In this document: one piece after another, positions 1 through 6,131 of the stretch
How the letters are laid out: every line of letters begins with the position of its first letter
Position numbering within the stretch: the stretch's first letter is position 1
Source: DATARH01 sp038228485
Lineage (GTDB): Bacteria; Pseudomonadota; Alphaproteobacteria; ATCC43930; CGMCC-115725
Assembly (NCBI GenBank): GCA_038228485.1
Contig: JBBRPG010000165.1
Location: 1-8,922, forward strand
Direction of reading: 5' to 3'
Length of the DNA: 8,922 nucleotides
The notes under the pieces: model-generated
Database searches by the model: none
The model's input: the letters and a program-made list of their open reading frames with translations, nothing else
Told to the model about the DNA's origin: nothing
Position numbers and translations under genes: made by a program

Positions 1-25
1 CTGCGGGGCGGTGTAGTATCCGGCG

Positions 26-1930
26 ATGGCGCTGCGCATCGACACCTTCGACAATGTTCGAGGCGGCAATACGATATACAAGGCGCTGGCCCACCCGCTC
101 GCTGCGGCGCCTGGCCACGCGCTGATCACCGGTCTCGCGCGCTACGGCAAGGTCGCGGTCGTCGACCCGCACGGCGCCGCCGAGGGGTTTGCCGAGCTCT
201 TCGACCTGTCGGCGCTCGATATCGCCGGGGTCTACGTCCAGGACGTCGCGCGGATCGGCAAGAAGGTGCTCGGCTGCGCCGCCGCGCCGGTGCCGGAGCT
301 GGCGCAATCGGGGGCGCGGGCGGTGCTAGTCGCCGCCTTCGACGCCGACCGGCTGATCGGCCAGCTGGCGCCGTTCGTGCCGGCCAATTGCGACATCCTC
401 AGCCTCGATGCGATGCGCATCCCGGAGGCGCGATTGACCAACAAGCGCGCCTATCTCGACCCGCTCAACTTCGCGACAAATTTCGCGCTGTTCCGCGATA
501 CCGGCACGGTGCACACGCGGCTGGTGACGGCGAATTACTGGGCCGGTTACGGGTCGAAGGGCATCACCTGCTGGCTGACCCTGTTTGACGGCGCCGGCGA
601 GATCGTCGCCGAATGGTCGGAGGCCGCGGCGCCCGAGGCCGGGGCCATCGTCATCGACAGCCGCGTGGTGCGCGAGCGCTTCGGCCTCGGCGAGTTCGCC
701 GGGCAGCTGTTCATCCATGTCGCCGGAGCGGCGGGGCACGACATCGTCAAGTATGCGCTCGACACCTATGGCCCCTCGGGAGACGATTCGACCCTGTCTT
801 GCACCCACGACGCCAATGCTTGGCCTTCGGACCGTTACGCCGGGCTGCCGGCGCCGGCGCCGGGTGAGCGGGTGGTGCTGTGGCTCCAGAACAGCCACGC
901 GAGGCCGATCCCGACCGGCGCCATCGGGCTTAATGTGATGGGTGAAGAACGGGTCGCAACCCTCGACGAGGTAATTGGCTCGTTCGCGACGCGGGTCGTC
1001 GACGTCGCCCAGCTGCTGCCAGGCCTCGCTTGGCCGGCGCAGATCGAGCTGCGCGCCGGCAAGCATGTTGTCCGCCCGCGCTATGAGGTGGTCGAGAACG
1101 GCCGCCGCCGCGTCGCCCACGTCAACGTCGAGCGCGCTGACCTCAAGCCCAATCCCGAGCTGCCCCGGCTCGCCGCGATGCTGGGCAAGGGTTACTTGCT
1201 GCCGGCGCCGATCCTGCCGCGCGGCGAGTGGCAGAGCCTGTTGCTGCCGACCCCGATGGCGGTGACGCAACGCGAGCTGCCGGTTACGGCCTTGGTCTAC
1301 GATCCGGCCGGCAACGAGGTCGCGCGGCACCGATTCGGCCGGCTGCCGCGGAATCATCGTAGCAAGCTCGATCTCGGCCGCGCCGGCGAAGCGCTCGGCG
1401 ACGGTTATGGCCACGTCGAGCTGGTCTACGACTTTGCCGAGGGCGGCGACGGCGACGGCTGGCTCCACGCGTTGTTCCGCTACCGGCACCGCATCAGCGG
1501 CCACGCCGCGGAAACCAGCTTTGGCGCGCACGTCTTCAACACGATCGTCACCTATCGCGACGAGCCGCAATCCTATTCCGGCCCGCCGCCCGGCCTGTCG
1601 ACGCGGCTGTTCCTGCGTCTCGGCGAGGACGAGTACGACACGCTGTGCCATCTGATCTATCCCGCTTCGCAACCGTGGCGGACGCACAGCGCCACCGACA
1701 TCATCCTGCACGATGCCTTTGGCCGCGAAATCGCCCGCAAATCGCTGGCGATTGCGTGCTCGGGCTCGCATTTGTGGCGCTACCACGCGCTGTTCGACAA
1801 GGCGGCGCGCAAGAAAGCCGGTTCCGGCGCCTATGCGGTGATCCGCGACCCGACCTGCCGGCTCTTCGGCTATCACGGACTGCTCGGTCGCGACGGGGGG
1901 TTCAGCCTCGACCACATGTTCGGGTACTGA
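26..1930 (+). CDS. Conserved-looking protein of unknown function, 634 aa
   Basis: I do not recognise a named family and assign no function. The start is bounded: an in-frame TAG lies at 14-16, so the ATG at 26 is the first possible start; no strong Shine-Dalgarno is visible before it. There is no signal peptide and no membrane segment, so the protein is probably cytoplasmic. Residues about 30-130 look like a Rossmann-type alpha/beta segment, with alternating hydrophobic strands such as KVAVVDP (42-48), GVYVQD (68-73) and ARAVLVAAFDA (97-107). The remainder is beta-rich and seems to contain about four related blocks, each with a strand-turn-strand of the form D-x-x-G-x-E-I/V-A: near 188-195, 304-311, 426-433 and 563-570. 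The C-terminus is rich in His, Tyr and Phe, ending SLDHMFGY. Codon use shows normal high-GC third positions. It is separated from trxB by 82 bases that hold a probable promoter, so the two are probably transcribed independently. Confidence 0.85.
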   Translation: MALRIDTFDNVRGGNTIYKALAHPLAAAPGHALITGLARYGKVAVVDPHGAAEGFAELFDLSALDIAGVYVQDVARIGKKVLGCAAAPVPELAQSGARAVLVAAFDADRLIGQLAPFVPANCDILSLDAMRIPEARLTNKRAYLDPLNFATNFALFRDTGTVHTRLVTANYWAGYGSKGITCWLTLFDGAGEIVAEWSEAAAPEAGAIVIDSRVVRERFGLGEFAGQLFIHVAGAAGHDIVKYALDTYGPSGDDSTLSCTHDANAWPSDRYAGLPAPAPGERVVLWLQNSHARPIPTGAIGLNVMGEERVATLDEVIGSFATRVVDVAQLLPGLAWPAQIELRAGKHVVRPRYEVVENGRRRVAHVNVERADLKPNPELPRLAAMLGKGYLLPAPILPRGEWQSLLLPTPMAVTQRELPVTALVYDPAGNEVARHRFGRLPRNHRSKLDLGRAGEALGDGYGHVELVYDFAEGGDGDGWLHALFRYRHRISGHAAETSFGAHVFNTIVTYRDEPQSYSGPPPGLSTRLFLRLGEDEYDTLCHLIYPASQPWRTHSATDIILHDAFGREIARKSLAIACSGSHLWRYHALFDKAARKKAGSGAYAVIRDPTCRLFGYHGLLGRDGGFSLDHMFGY

Positions 1931-1976
1931 GGCCATTGCTTTTTCTGGCGCGCGAACCTCCCCCTGCGCGCAAAAA

Positions 1977-1985
1977 TGGTATAGT
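1977..1985 (+). promoter_or_regulatory. Probable extended -10 promoter of trxB
   Basis: The sequence TGG-TATAGT matches an extended -10 element (TGn followed by a TATAAT-like hexamer, five of six bases). It lies in the only gap between the 634-aa gene and trxB. Transcription would start near 1992, leaving a leader of about 20 bases before the trxB ATG. No convincing -35 hexamer sits 16-18 bases upstream, which is tolerated for extended -10 promoters. This is inferred from sequence alone. Confidence 0.4.
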
Positions 1986-2012
1986 AGCTGTCCAATCGAT
2001 CGGAAAGGCGTG

Positions 2013-2984
2013 ATGCCGGAGCATCATCACAGCAAGGTCTTGATTGTCGGGGCTGGCCCGGCCGGCTTCACCGCGGCGATCTACGCGGCGCGGGCGAATC
2101 TGCACCCGACGCTGCTTGGTGGCCTGCAGCCCGGCGGGCAGCTGACGATTACCACCGATGTCGAGAACTATCCCGGCTTTGCCGAGGCGATCCAAGGCCC
2201 CTGGCTGATGGAGCAGATGGAGGCCCAGGCCAAACACGTCGGCACCAAAATCATTCTCGACCTGGCGGTAAAGCTCGACCTCGCGCGCCGGCCGTTTGTC
2301 GTCACCGGCGATTCGGGCGACACCTATAGCGGCGACACAGTCATCTTGGCGACCGGGGCGCAGGCGCGCTGGTTGGGCCTGCCGAGCGAGGAGACCTATC
2401 GCGGCTTCGGCGTTTCCGCCTGCGCGACCTGCGATGGGTTTTTCTTCCGCGACAAGGAGGTGGTCGTCGTCGGCGGCGGCAATACCGCCGTCGAGGAGGC
2501 GATTTACCTGACCAACCACGCCAGCCGCGTCACCCTCGTGCACCGCCGCGACACACTGCGCGCCGAAAAAATCCTGCAAGACCGGCTGTTCCGCAACCCG
2601 AAGATCGCGGTCGTGTGGGACAGTGTCGTCGAGGAAATCCTCGGCACGCCCGAGCCGCCCGAGGTTACCGGAGCGCGCATCCGCAACCTCGAGACCGGCG
2701 CGGTAAGCGAGCTTGCGTGCGAGGGGTTCTTCGTCGCGATCGGCCACACCCCGGTCACCGAGATGGTTGTCGGCCAGCTGCGGCTCGACCCCGAGGGCTA
2801 CATCCTGACCCGACCCGATTCGACCGCGACCGACATTCCCGGCGTGTTCGCCGCCGGCGACGTCAAGGACAAGATTTTCCGCCAGGCGGTGACCGCGGCC
2901 GGGATGGGCTGCATGGCCGCGCTCGAGGCGGAAAAATTCCTTGCGGCGCAGGAGGATGTTGCGCCGGCTCGCGCGGCGGAATAG
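2013..2984 (+). CDS. trxB: Thioredoxin-disulfide reductase TrxB
   Basis: This is the low-molecular-weight, FAD-containing thioredoxin reductase, which passes electrons from NADPH to thioredoxin in the cytoplasm. Over 323 residues every family landmark is present: the FAD-binding GAGPAG at 13-18, the redox-active CATC at Cys137 and Cys140, the NADPH-binding GGGNTAVEEA (154-163), HRRD (177-180) for the NADP 2'-phosphate, and the second FAD motif GVFAAGD (277-283). Length and spacing match E. coli TrxB closely. Two adjacent starts exist, GTG at 2010 and ATG at 2013. I chose ATG because the purine-rich GGAAAGG at 2002-2008 is then 4 bases away instead of 1, and the N-terminus then lines up with the family. 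It is followed after 15 bases by a LysR-type regulator. Confidence 0.97.
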   Translation: MPEHHHSKVLIVGAGPAGFTAAIYAARANLHPTLLGGLQPGGQLTITTDVENYPGFAEAIQGPWLMEQMEAQAKHVGTKIILDLAVKLDLARRPFVVTGDSGDTYSGDTVILATGAQARWLGLPSEETYRGFGVSACATCDGFFFRDKEVVVVGGGNTAVEEAIYLTNHASRVTLVHRRDTLRAEKILQDRLFRNPKIAVVWDSVVEEILGTPEPPEVTGARIRNLETGAVSELACEGFFVAIGHTPVTEMVVGQLRLDPEGYILTRPDSTATDIPGVFAAGDVKDKIFRQAVTAAGMGCMAALEAEKFLAAQEDVAPARAAE

Positions 2985-2999
2985 GAGGCAACAGTCCCG

Positions 3000-3902
3000 A
3001 TGGCGATGGATTGGGACAAATTGCGCGTGTTCCACGCGGTCGCCGAGGCGGGGAGCTTTACCCATGCCGGCGAGTCGCTGAACCTTAGCCAATCGGCGGT
3101 CAGCCGCCAGATCAGCGCGCTCGAGGAAAGCCTTAGCGTGCCGCTGTTCCACCGCCATGCCCGCGGCCTCATCCTGACCGAGCAGGGCGAGCTTCTGTTC
3201 CGGACCGCGCGCGAGGTCTTCGCCAAGCTGGCGATGGCCGAGGGGCTGATCTCCGAATCAAAGGACCGGCCCAAGGGTCCGCTCAAGATCACCACCACGG
3301 TGGCGTTCGGCTCCATCTGGCTGACCCCGCGCATCCGCGAGTTTCTCGACCTCTATCCCGAGATCCAGGTCAGCCTAGTGGTCGACGATTCGGAGCTCGA
3401 CCTGTCGATGCGCGAGGCCGACGTCGCGATTCGCATGACGCCGCCGCGCCAGCCCGATTTGATCCAGCGCCACTTGGTCAGCGTCCAGGTGCACATCTAT
3501 GCCTCGACCGATTACATCCAGAAGCACGGGGCGCCGCAACGCGCCGAGGAACTGGAAAACCACCGCATCATCGTCTATGGCCAAGACGCACGGCCGCCAG
3601 TACCGGGGGTTAACTGGCTGCTCGATGTCGGCACCAGGGCGGGGCAGGATCGCCAGCCCATCCTCACCGTCAACAATACCTACGGCATGTTGCGCGCGAT
3701 CATGAGCGGTCTCGGGCTCGCCGCCTTGCCGGATTTCGTCGCCAACGAGCAGAACGGGCTGGTGCGGGTGCTGCCCGAGATCAACGGGCCGCCGAACGAG
3801 GCCTATTTCGTCTATCCGGAAGAATTACGCACGTCGAAGCGCATCAGCGTCTTCCGCGATTTCCTGCTGCGCAAGGTCGCCGAGGGCCGTCTCGGCGGAT
3901 AG
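3000..3902 (+). CDS. LysR-type transcriptional regulator
   Basis: This is a 300-residue DNA-binding regulator with the classic two-part layout. The N-terminal winged helix-turn-helix covers about residues 4-66, with FHAVAEAGSFTHAGE and LNLSQSAVSRQISALE marking the LysR recognition region. A linker helix follows, then the periplasmic-binding-protein-like effector domain (about 92-295). The ribosome binding site AGGAGG at 2983-2988 overlaps the trxB stop codon and lies 11 bases before the ATG at 3000. A second in-frame ATG at 3006 would be 17 bases away and is less likely. The tight spacing suggests co-transcription and translational coupling with trxB. The effector and targets cannot be read from the sequence. 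There is no divergent partner gene next to it, so autoregulation through the usual shared intergenic region is not evident. Confidence 0.93.
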   Translation: MAMDWDKLRVFHAVAEAGSFTHAGESLNLSQSAVSRQISALEESLSVPLFHRHARGLILTEQGELLFRTAREVFAKLAMAEGLISESKDRPKGPLKITTTVAFGSIWLTPRIREFLDLYPEIQVSLVVDDSELDLSMREADVAIRMTPPRQPDLIQRHLVSVQVHIYASTDYIQKHGAPQRAEELENHRIIVYGQDARPPVPGVNWLLDVGTRAGQDRQPILTVNNTYGMLRAIMSGLGLAALPDFVANEQNGLVRVLPEINGPPNEAYFVYPEELRTSKRISVFRDFLLRKVAEGRLGG

Positions 3903-3934
3903 TCACGAGCGGCCCGGCAGCGGCTCGACGGCGA

Positions 3935-4231
3935 AAGTTTGCAGCGAGGCGCCAAGTCGGCGCGGCGGGCTGACGCAGTAGATGCGTCCGATTTGATAGC
4001 ATTGCGGTTTTTGCAGACGAGGCAGGACGAATTCCGGCTGGTAACAAGGCGGCTCAGCCGCCATCTTCAAACCACGCGATGCCTATCGCAGCAAGTTTTC
4101 ATGGGTTCGGTTAACCCAAGAGAGTTTCCGGGACTTGTTCCCGGAAAGAGGGTCTACGGATCCTTACGTCTCCTAGACGTGAAGCCTCCCTGTTCAAACT
4201 TGGCCGGAACCTCGTGTTCCGGCCATTTTTC
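3935..4231 (+). ncRNA. Candidate structured non-coding RNA, unidentified
   Basis: The gap between lysR and ku is less GC-rich than its surroundings and can fold into a compact RNA. A closing helix pairs 3935-3950 with 4184-4201: 15 pairs interrupted only by a 2-base bulge (4193-4194) and one mismatch (3945/4189). It abuts the terminator hairpin directly. Inside, 3995-4010 pairs with 4069-4087 (GATAGCATTGC with GCGATGCCTATC, then GGTTT with AAACC, with small bulges). Local hairpins occur at 3972-3988 (GACGCA/TGCGTC), 4048-4062 (GGCGGC/GCCGCC), 4102-4118 (TGGGTT/AACCCA), 4125-4147 (9 bp, TTTCCGGGA/TCCCGGAAA) and 4164-4182 (8 bp including one wobble). It lacks the tmRNA tRNA-like domain, the RNase P GAGGAAAGTCC core and the SRP RNA GGTCAGGTCC motif. 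No clear own promoter was found, so it may be independent or processed from the trxB-lysR transcript. Pairings were found by eye. Confidence 0.5.
4202..4231 (+). terminator. Rho-independent terminator
   Basis: A 9-bp perfect stem, GGCCGGAAC with GTTCCGGCC, closes a 5-base loop CTCGT and is followed by ATTTTTC. This is a textbook + strand terminator. It would end the candidate RNA and any read-through from trxB-lysR. On the - strand the hairpin lies 60-80 bases past the ku stop but is followed only by AAGTTT, so it would terminate ku poorly, if at all. Confidence 0.88.
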
Positions 4232-4283
4232 TTTATTCGACTGGCGCGGCGATCTTCGGTCAGTTAGCGAGATCGCTTCCCGG

Positions 4284-6050
4284 TCAGTCGCCGCGGTCGA
4301 CGATGGTAACCCGGATCGCTTCGAGCGGATCGTCGGCAACCGGCGACACGCACAACTCGCCGTTACGCTTTGGCCCGACGACGCCGCCCTCGAAGAACGA
4401 GCCCTCATACTCGACCTGCAGCCGCTCGCCTGCCTCTCCCGCCGGCCGCACGGCAAAGCCGGTGAGCGGCAGGTTGCGGCCTCGGGTCCCGGCATAATTG
4501 CCGTTGCTGACCCAGGCGGTGGCGCGGCCTTCCTGGGCGAACACGCGGAACTCGACCGAGCTCGCCGCTAGTCCCTCGCGCGGGCGGATGCTCAGCGCCT
4601 CGATCTGGCGCTTGCTGCCGGGATTGCCGGCCCAGCCGGGTTCGACATAGCGGCGGTCGCCGAGTCCCATGATGTGCAACAGGATCTCGGAGCCGACATC
4701 GTGCGGACCGTCGGCCTTTGCTTCGAGGACCGTGTCCTCGACCGCCGACGGTCGAGCGGGAGGCGATGACCCTGCCGCGGCGGAAGTCGCCGCCCCAACC
4801 GGAGGGGCTGCCGCAGCGGGCGGCGGCGGTGCCGATGCTGAGGGCGGTGCGGTCGCAGCCGCCGGAGGCGTTGGCGCAGGCGGCGTCGGCGGGGACGGAG
4901 GGAGTGGTGGTGTCGCCGCAGCTGCAGGCGCAGGGAGCGGTGATGGCGGCGCTGCGGCCGCGGGGGGCTTTGGCGCAGGCTGTGTCGGCGGGGACGGAGC
5001 AAGTGGTGGTGTCGCCGCAGCTGCAGGCGCGGGGGGCAATAATGGCGGCGCCGCGGCCGCTGAGGGCGGTGATGCCGGCTGCTGAGGAGACGGGGACGCC
5101 GCAACTGCCGTAGCTGCAGGCGCCGGTGATTGCGGTGCTGCGGCCGCAGGAGCCGCTGGCGCGGGCTGTGGCGCCGGGGTTGGCGCTGGTGGCGGTGCCG
5201 CAGCTGCGGGAGGCGCCGTAGCGGGCGCGGGGGACGGTGCGGCCGCAGCAGCCGGGGGTGGTGGCGCTGGGCGGGCAGATGGCGACGACATGGTCGACGC
5301 CGGAGCCGAGGCCGGTGCCGAGCGAGAGGGGGGCGAAGCCGGCCGAGCCGCGGCGGGCGCGGGCGGCGCGTTCTTGGCCTTTTGCTCGACCAGCTTCCGC
5401 AATTCGTCCTGATAGCGGTCGCGCAGTGTCTTGGCGTCGAAATTGCCGGCCCGGCGGCCGATGATCGCCTCGGCGATCTCGATCATCTCGCTCGGGATTT
5501 CGCTCTCCGGGCGCTCGACGAAATCGGCCGGTACCAACTCGTCCTGGGTGCGTAGCGTCGACATCATCAGCCCGGCGCGGTGCGGCTCGATCATTGCCGG
5601 CCGGTCCTGATCGTCGATCCGGACATGGCCGAGCGCGACCCGGCCGCTGCGCCGCATCGCCAGGCAGAGGGCGTGCACCGTATCGGAGGCGAGTTGCCCC
5701 TCCGGGTGAACGTAATAGGCGGATTCGATATAGAGATGGTCGATCTGGTCGCGCGGCACGAAATGCTCAAGATCGATGATATTGGCGCCGCCCCCGCTAA
5801 GTTTTTTCAGTTCGTCATCTGTCACGGTGACGTACCGCGTCTTGTCGAACTCGTAGCCTTTGACCAGCGCGCCGGGCGTGACGACATCCCCGGTCTTGCT
5901 ATCGACGAACTGCTCGGTCACCGGGTTGCCGGTGCGCGCGCTCAACAGGTCGAGCTTGATCCGCTTGCCGTCGCTCGTCGCGGACGCAAGACGGATCGGA
6001 CACGACACGAGCGACAGGCGCAGGAAACCGTTCCACACCGCTTCAGCCAT
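4284..6050 (-). CDS. ku: Ku end-joining protein with long Pro/Ala linker and extra C-terminal repeat domain
   Basis: Bacterial Ku forms a homodimeric ring on broken DNA ends and recruits LigD for non-homologous end joining. Residues 1 to about 226 carry the Ku core: WNGFLRLSLVSCPIRL at 6-21, KGYEFDK (64-70), the IIDLEHFVP strand (91-99), and DRYQDELRKLVEQKAKN ending at 227. Usual bacterial Ku proteins are about 260-340 residues; this one is 588. Residues about 228-435 are almost only Pro, Ala, Ser and Thr, probably disordered, with a 33-residue internal repeat. Residues about 450-588 form a folded-looking domain of three repeats resembling clostridial hydrophobic W (ChW) repeats. The start is supported by GGAG at 6060-6063, 9 bases before the ATG, and by the family N-terminus. 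A probable promoter and inverted repeat lie upstream. The Ku core assignment is firm; the role of the extension is unknown. Confidence 0.93.
   Translation of the reverse strand: MAEAVWNGFLRLSLVSCPIRLASATSDGKRIKLDLLSARTGNPVTEQFVDSKTGDVVTPGALVKGYEFDKTRYVTVTDDELKKLSGGGANIIDLEHFVPRDQIDHLYIESAYYVHPEGQLASDTVHALCLAMRRSGRVALGHVRIDDQDRPAMIEPHRAGLMMSTLRTQDELVPADFVERPESEIPSEMIEIAEAIIGRRAGNFDAKTLRDRYQDELRKLVEQKAKNAPPAPAAARPASPPSRSAPASAPASTMSSPSARPAPPPPAAAAAPSPAPATAPPAAAAPPPAPTPAPQPAPAAPAAAAPQSPAPAATAVAASPSPQQPASPPSAAAAPPLLPPAPAAAATPPLAPSPPTQPAPKPPAAAAPPSPLPAPAAAATPPLPPSPPTPPAPTPPAAATAPPSASAPPPPAAAAPPVGAATSAAAGSSPPARPSAVEDTVLEAKADGPHDVGSEILLHIMGLGDRRYVEPGWAGNPGSKRQIEALSIRPREGLAASSVEFRVFAQEGRATAWVSNGNYAGTRGRNLPLTGFAVRPAGEAGERLQVEYEGSFFEGGVVGPKRNGELCVSPVADDPLEAIRVTIVDRGD
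4871..5068 (-). repeat. 99-bp tandem repeat inside the ku linker (two copies)
   Basis: Positions 4871-4969 and 4970-5068 are adjacent copies of a 99-base unit, differing at about 13 positions by eye. Each encodes 33 residues of the Ku linker (roughly 328-360 and 361-393), with the shared core PAPAAAATPPL. A decayed third copy may follow toward the C-terminal side. The unit length is a multiple of three, so copy-number changes keep the reading frame. PstI-like CTGCAG and GCGGCCGC stretches recur through the region. Confidence 0.8.
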
Positions 6051-6086
6051 CGGCTTTTTCTCCGCATTCGCGCCGGATATGCCTGC

Positions 6087-6095
6087 CTTATAGCA
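6087..6095 (-). promoter_or_regulatory. Probable extended -10 promoter of ku
   Basis: Read on the - strand, TGC-TATAAG is an extended -10 element (TGn plus a five-of-six match to TATAAT). It would start transcription near 6080, about 30 bases before the ku ATG. No good -35 is seen. It lies in the 81-base gap between the threonine-synthase-like gene and ku, so ku probably has its own transcript as well as possible read-through from the upstream genes. Confidence 0.42.
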
Positions 6096-6115
6096 CGTAA
6101 CCTAGCGGTTCGTGC
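6093..6115. promoter_or_regulatory. Inverted repeat overlapping the ku promoter, possible operator
   Basis: Nine-base arms GCACG-t-AACC and GGTT-CGTGC surround a 4-base centre TAGC, with one unpaired T at 6098. The repeat overlaps the TGC of the extended -10 and covers the spacer and -35 zone. A regulator bound here would compete with RNA polymerase. Neither strand has a T-run after the hairpin, so it is not a normal intrinsic terminator for the upstream gene. Function is inferred from position only. Confidence 0.4.
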
Positions 6116-6131
6116 GTACCCTTAATCATGC

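Noticed and set aside
326..1936. 536-codon open frame on the - strand opposite the first gene
   Set aside because: It lies wholly antisense to the 634-aa gene, its product is Arg/Ala/Val-rich without recognisable motifs, and long antisense frames are expected in GC-rich coding DNA.
1948..1971. GCGCGC hairpin after the first gene as a terminator
   Set aside because: The stem is 6 bp with a 12-base loop and is followed by AAAAA, not a T-run, so it does not fit an intrinsic terminator on the + strand.
1902..3158. 418-codon - strand frame opposite trxB
   Set aside because: trxB is unmistakable on the + strand; the antisense product has no family features and runs through three gene boundaries.
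4102..4118. tRNA T-arm-like element
   Set aside because: The hairpin reads TTCGG instead of the TTCRA T-loop and no acceptor, D or anticodon arms surround it.
3935..4201. tmRNA, RNase P RNA, 6S RNA or SRP RNA in the lysR-ku gap
   Set aside because: No tRNA-like ends or tag frame, no GAGGAAAGTCC core, no GGTCAGGTCC motif, and not the single long rod of 6S RNA; none of these identities can be supported.
3939..4571. 210-codon + strand frame through the lysR-ku gap
   Set aside because: It crosses the strong terminator at 4202-4231 and runs antisense into ku. The ATG at 3939 sits inside the RNA closing helix and the product has no coherent composition.
4669..5113. Gly/Ala-rich + strand frames opposite the ku linker
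   Set aside because: They are the reverse of the Pro/Ala repeat codons and only mirror the low-complexity sequence of ku.
4767..5367. CRISPR array or mobile-element repeat
   Set aside because: The repeats are contiguous in-frame coding units of 99 bp with no spacers, and no transposase or integrase is present.
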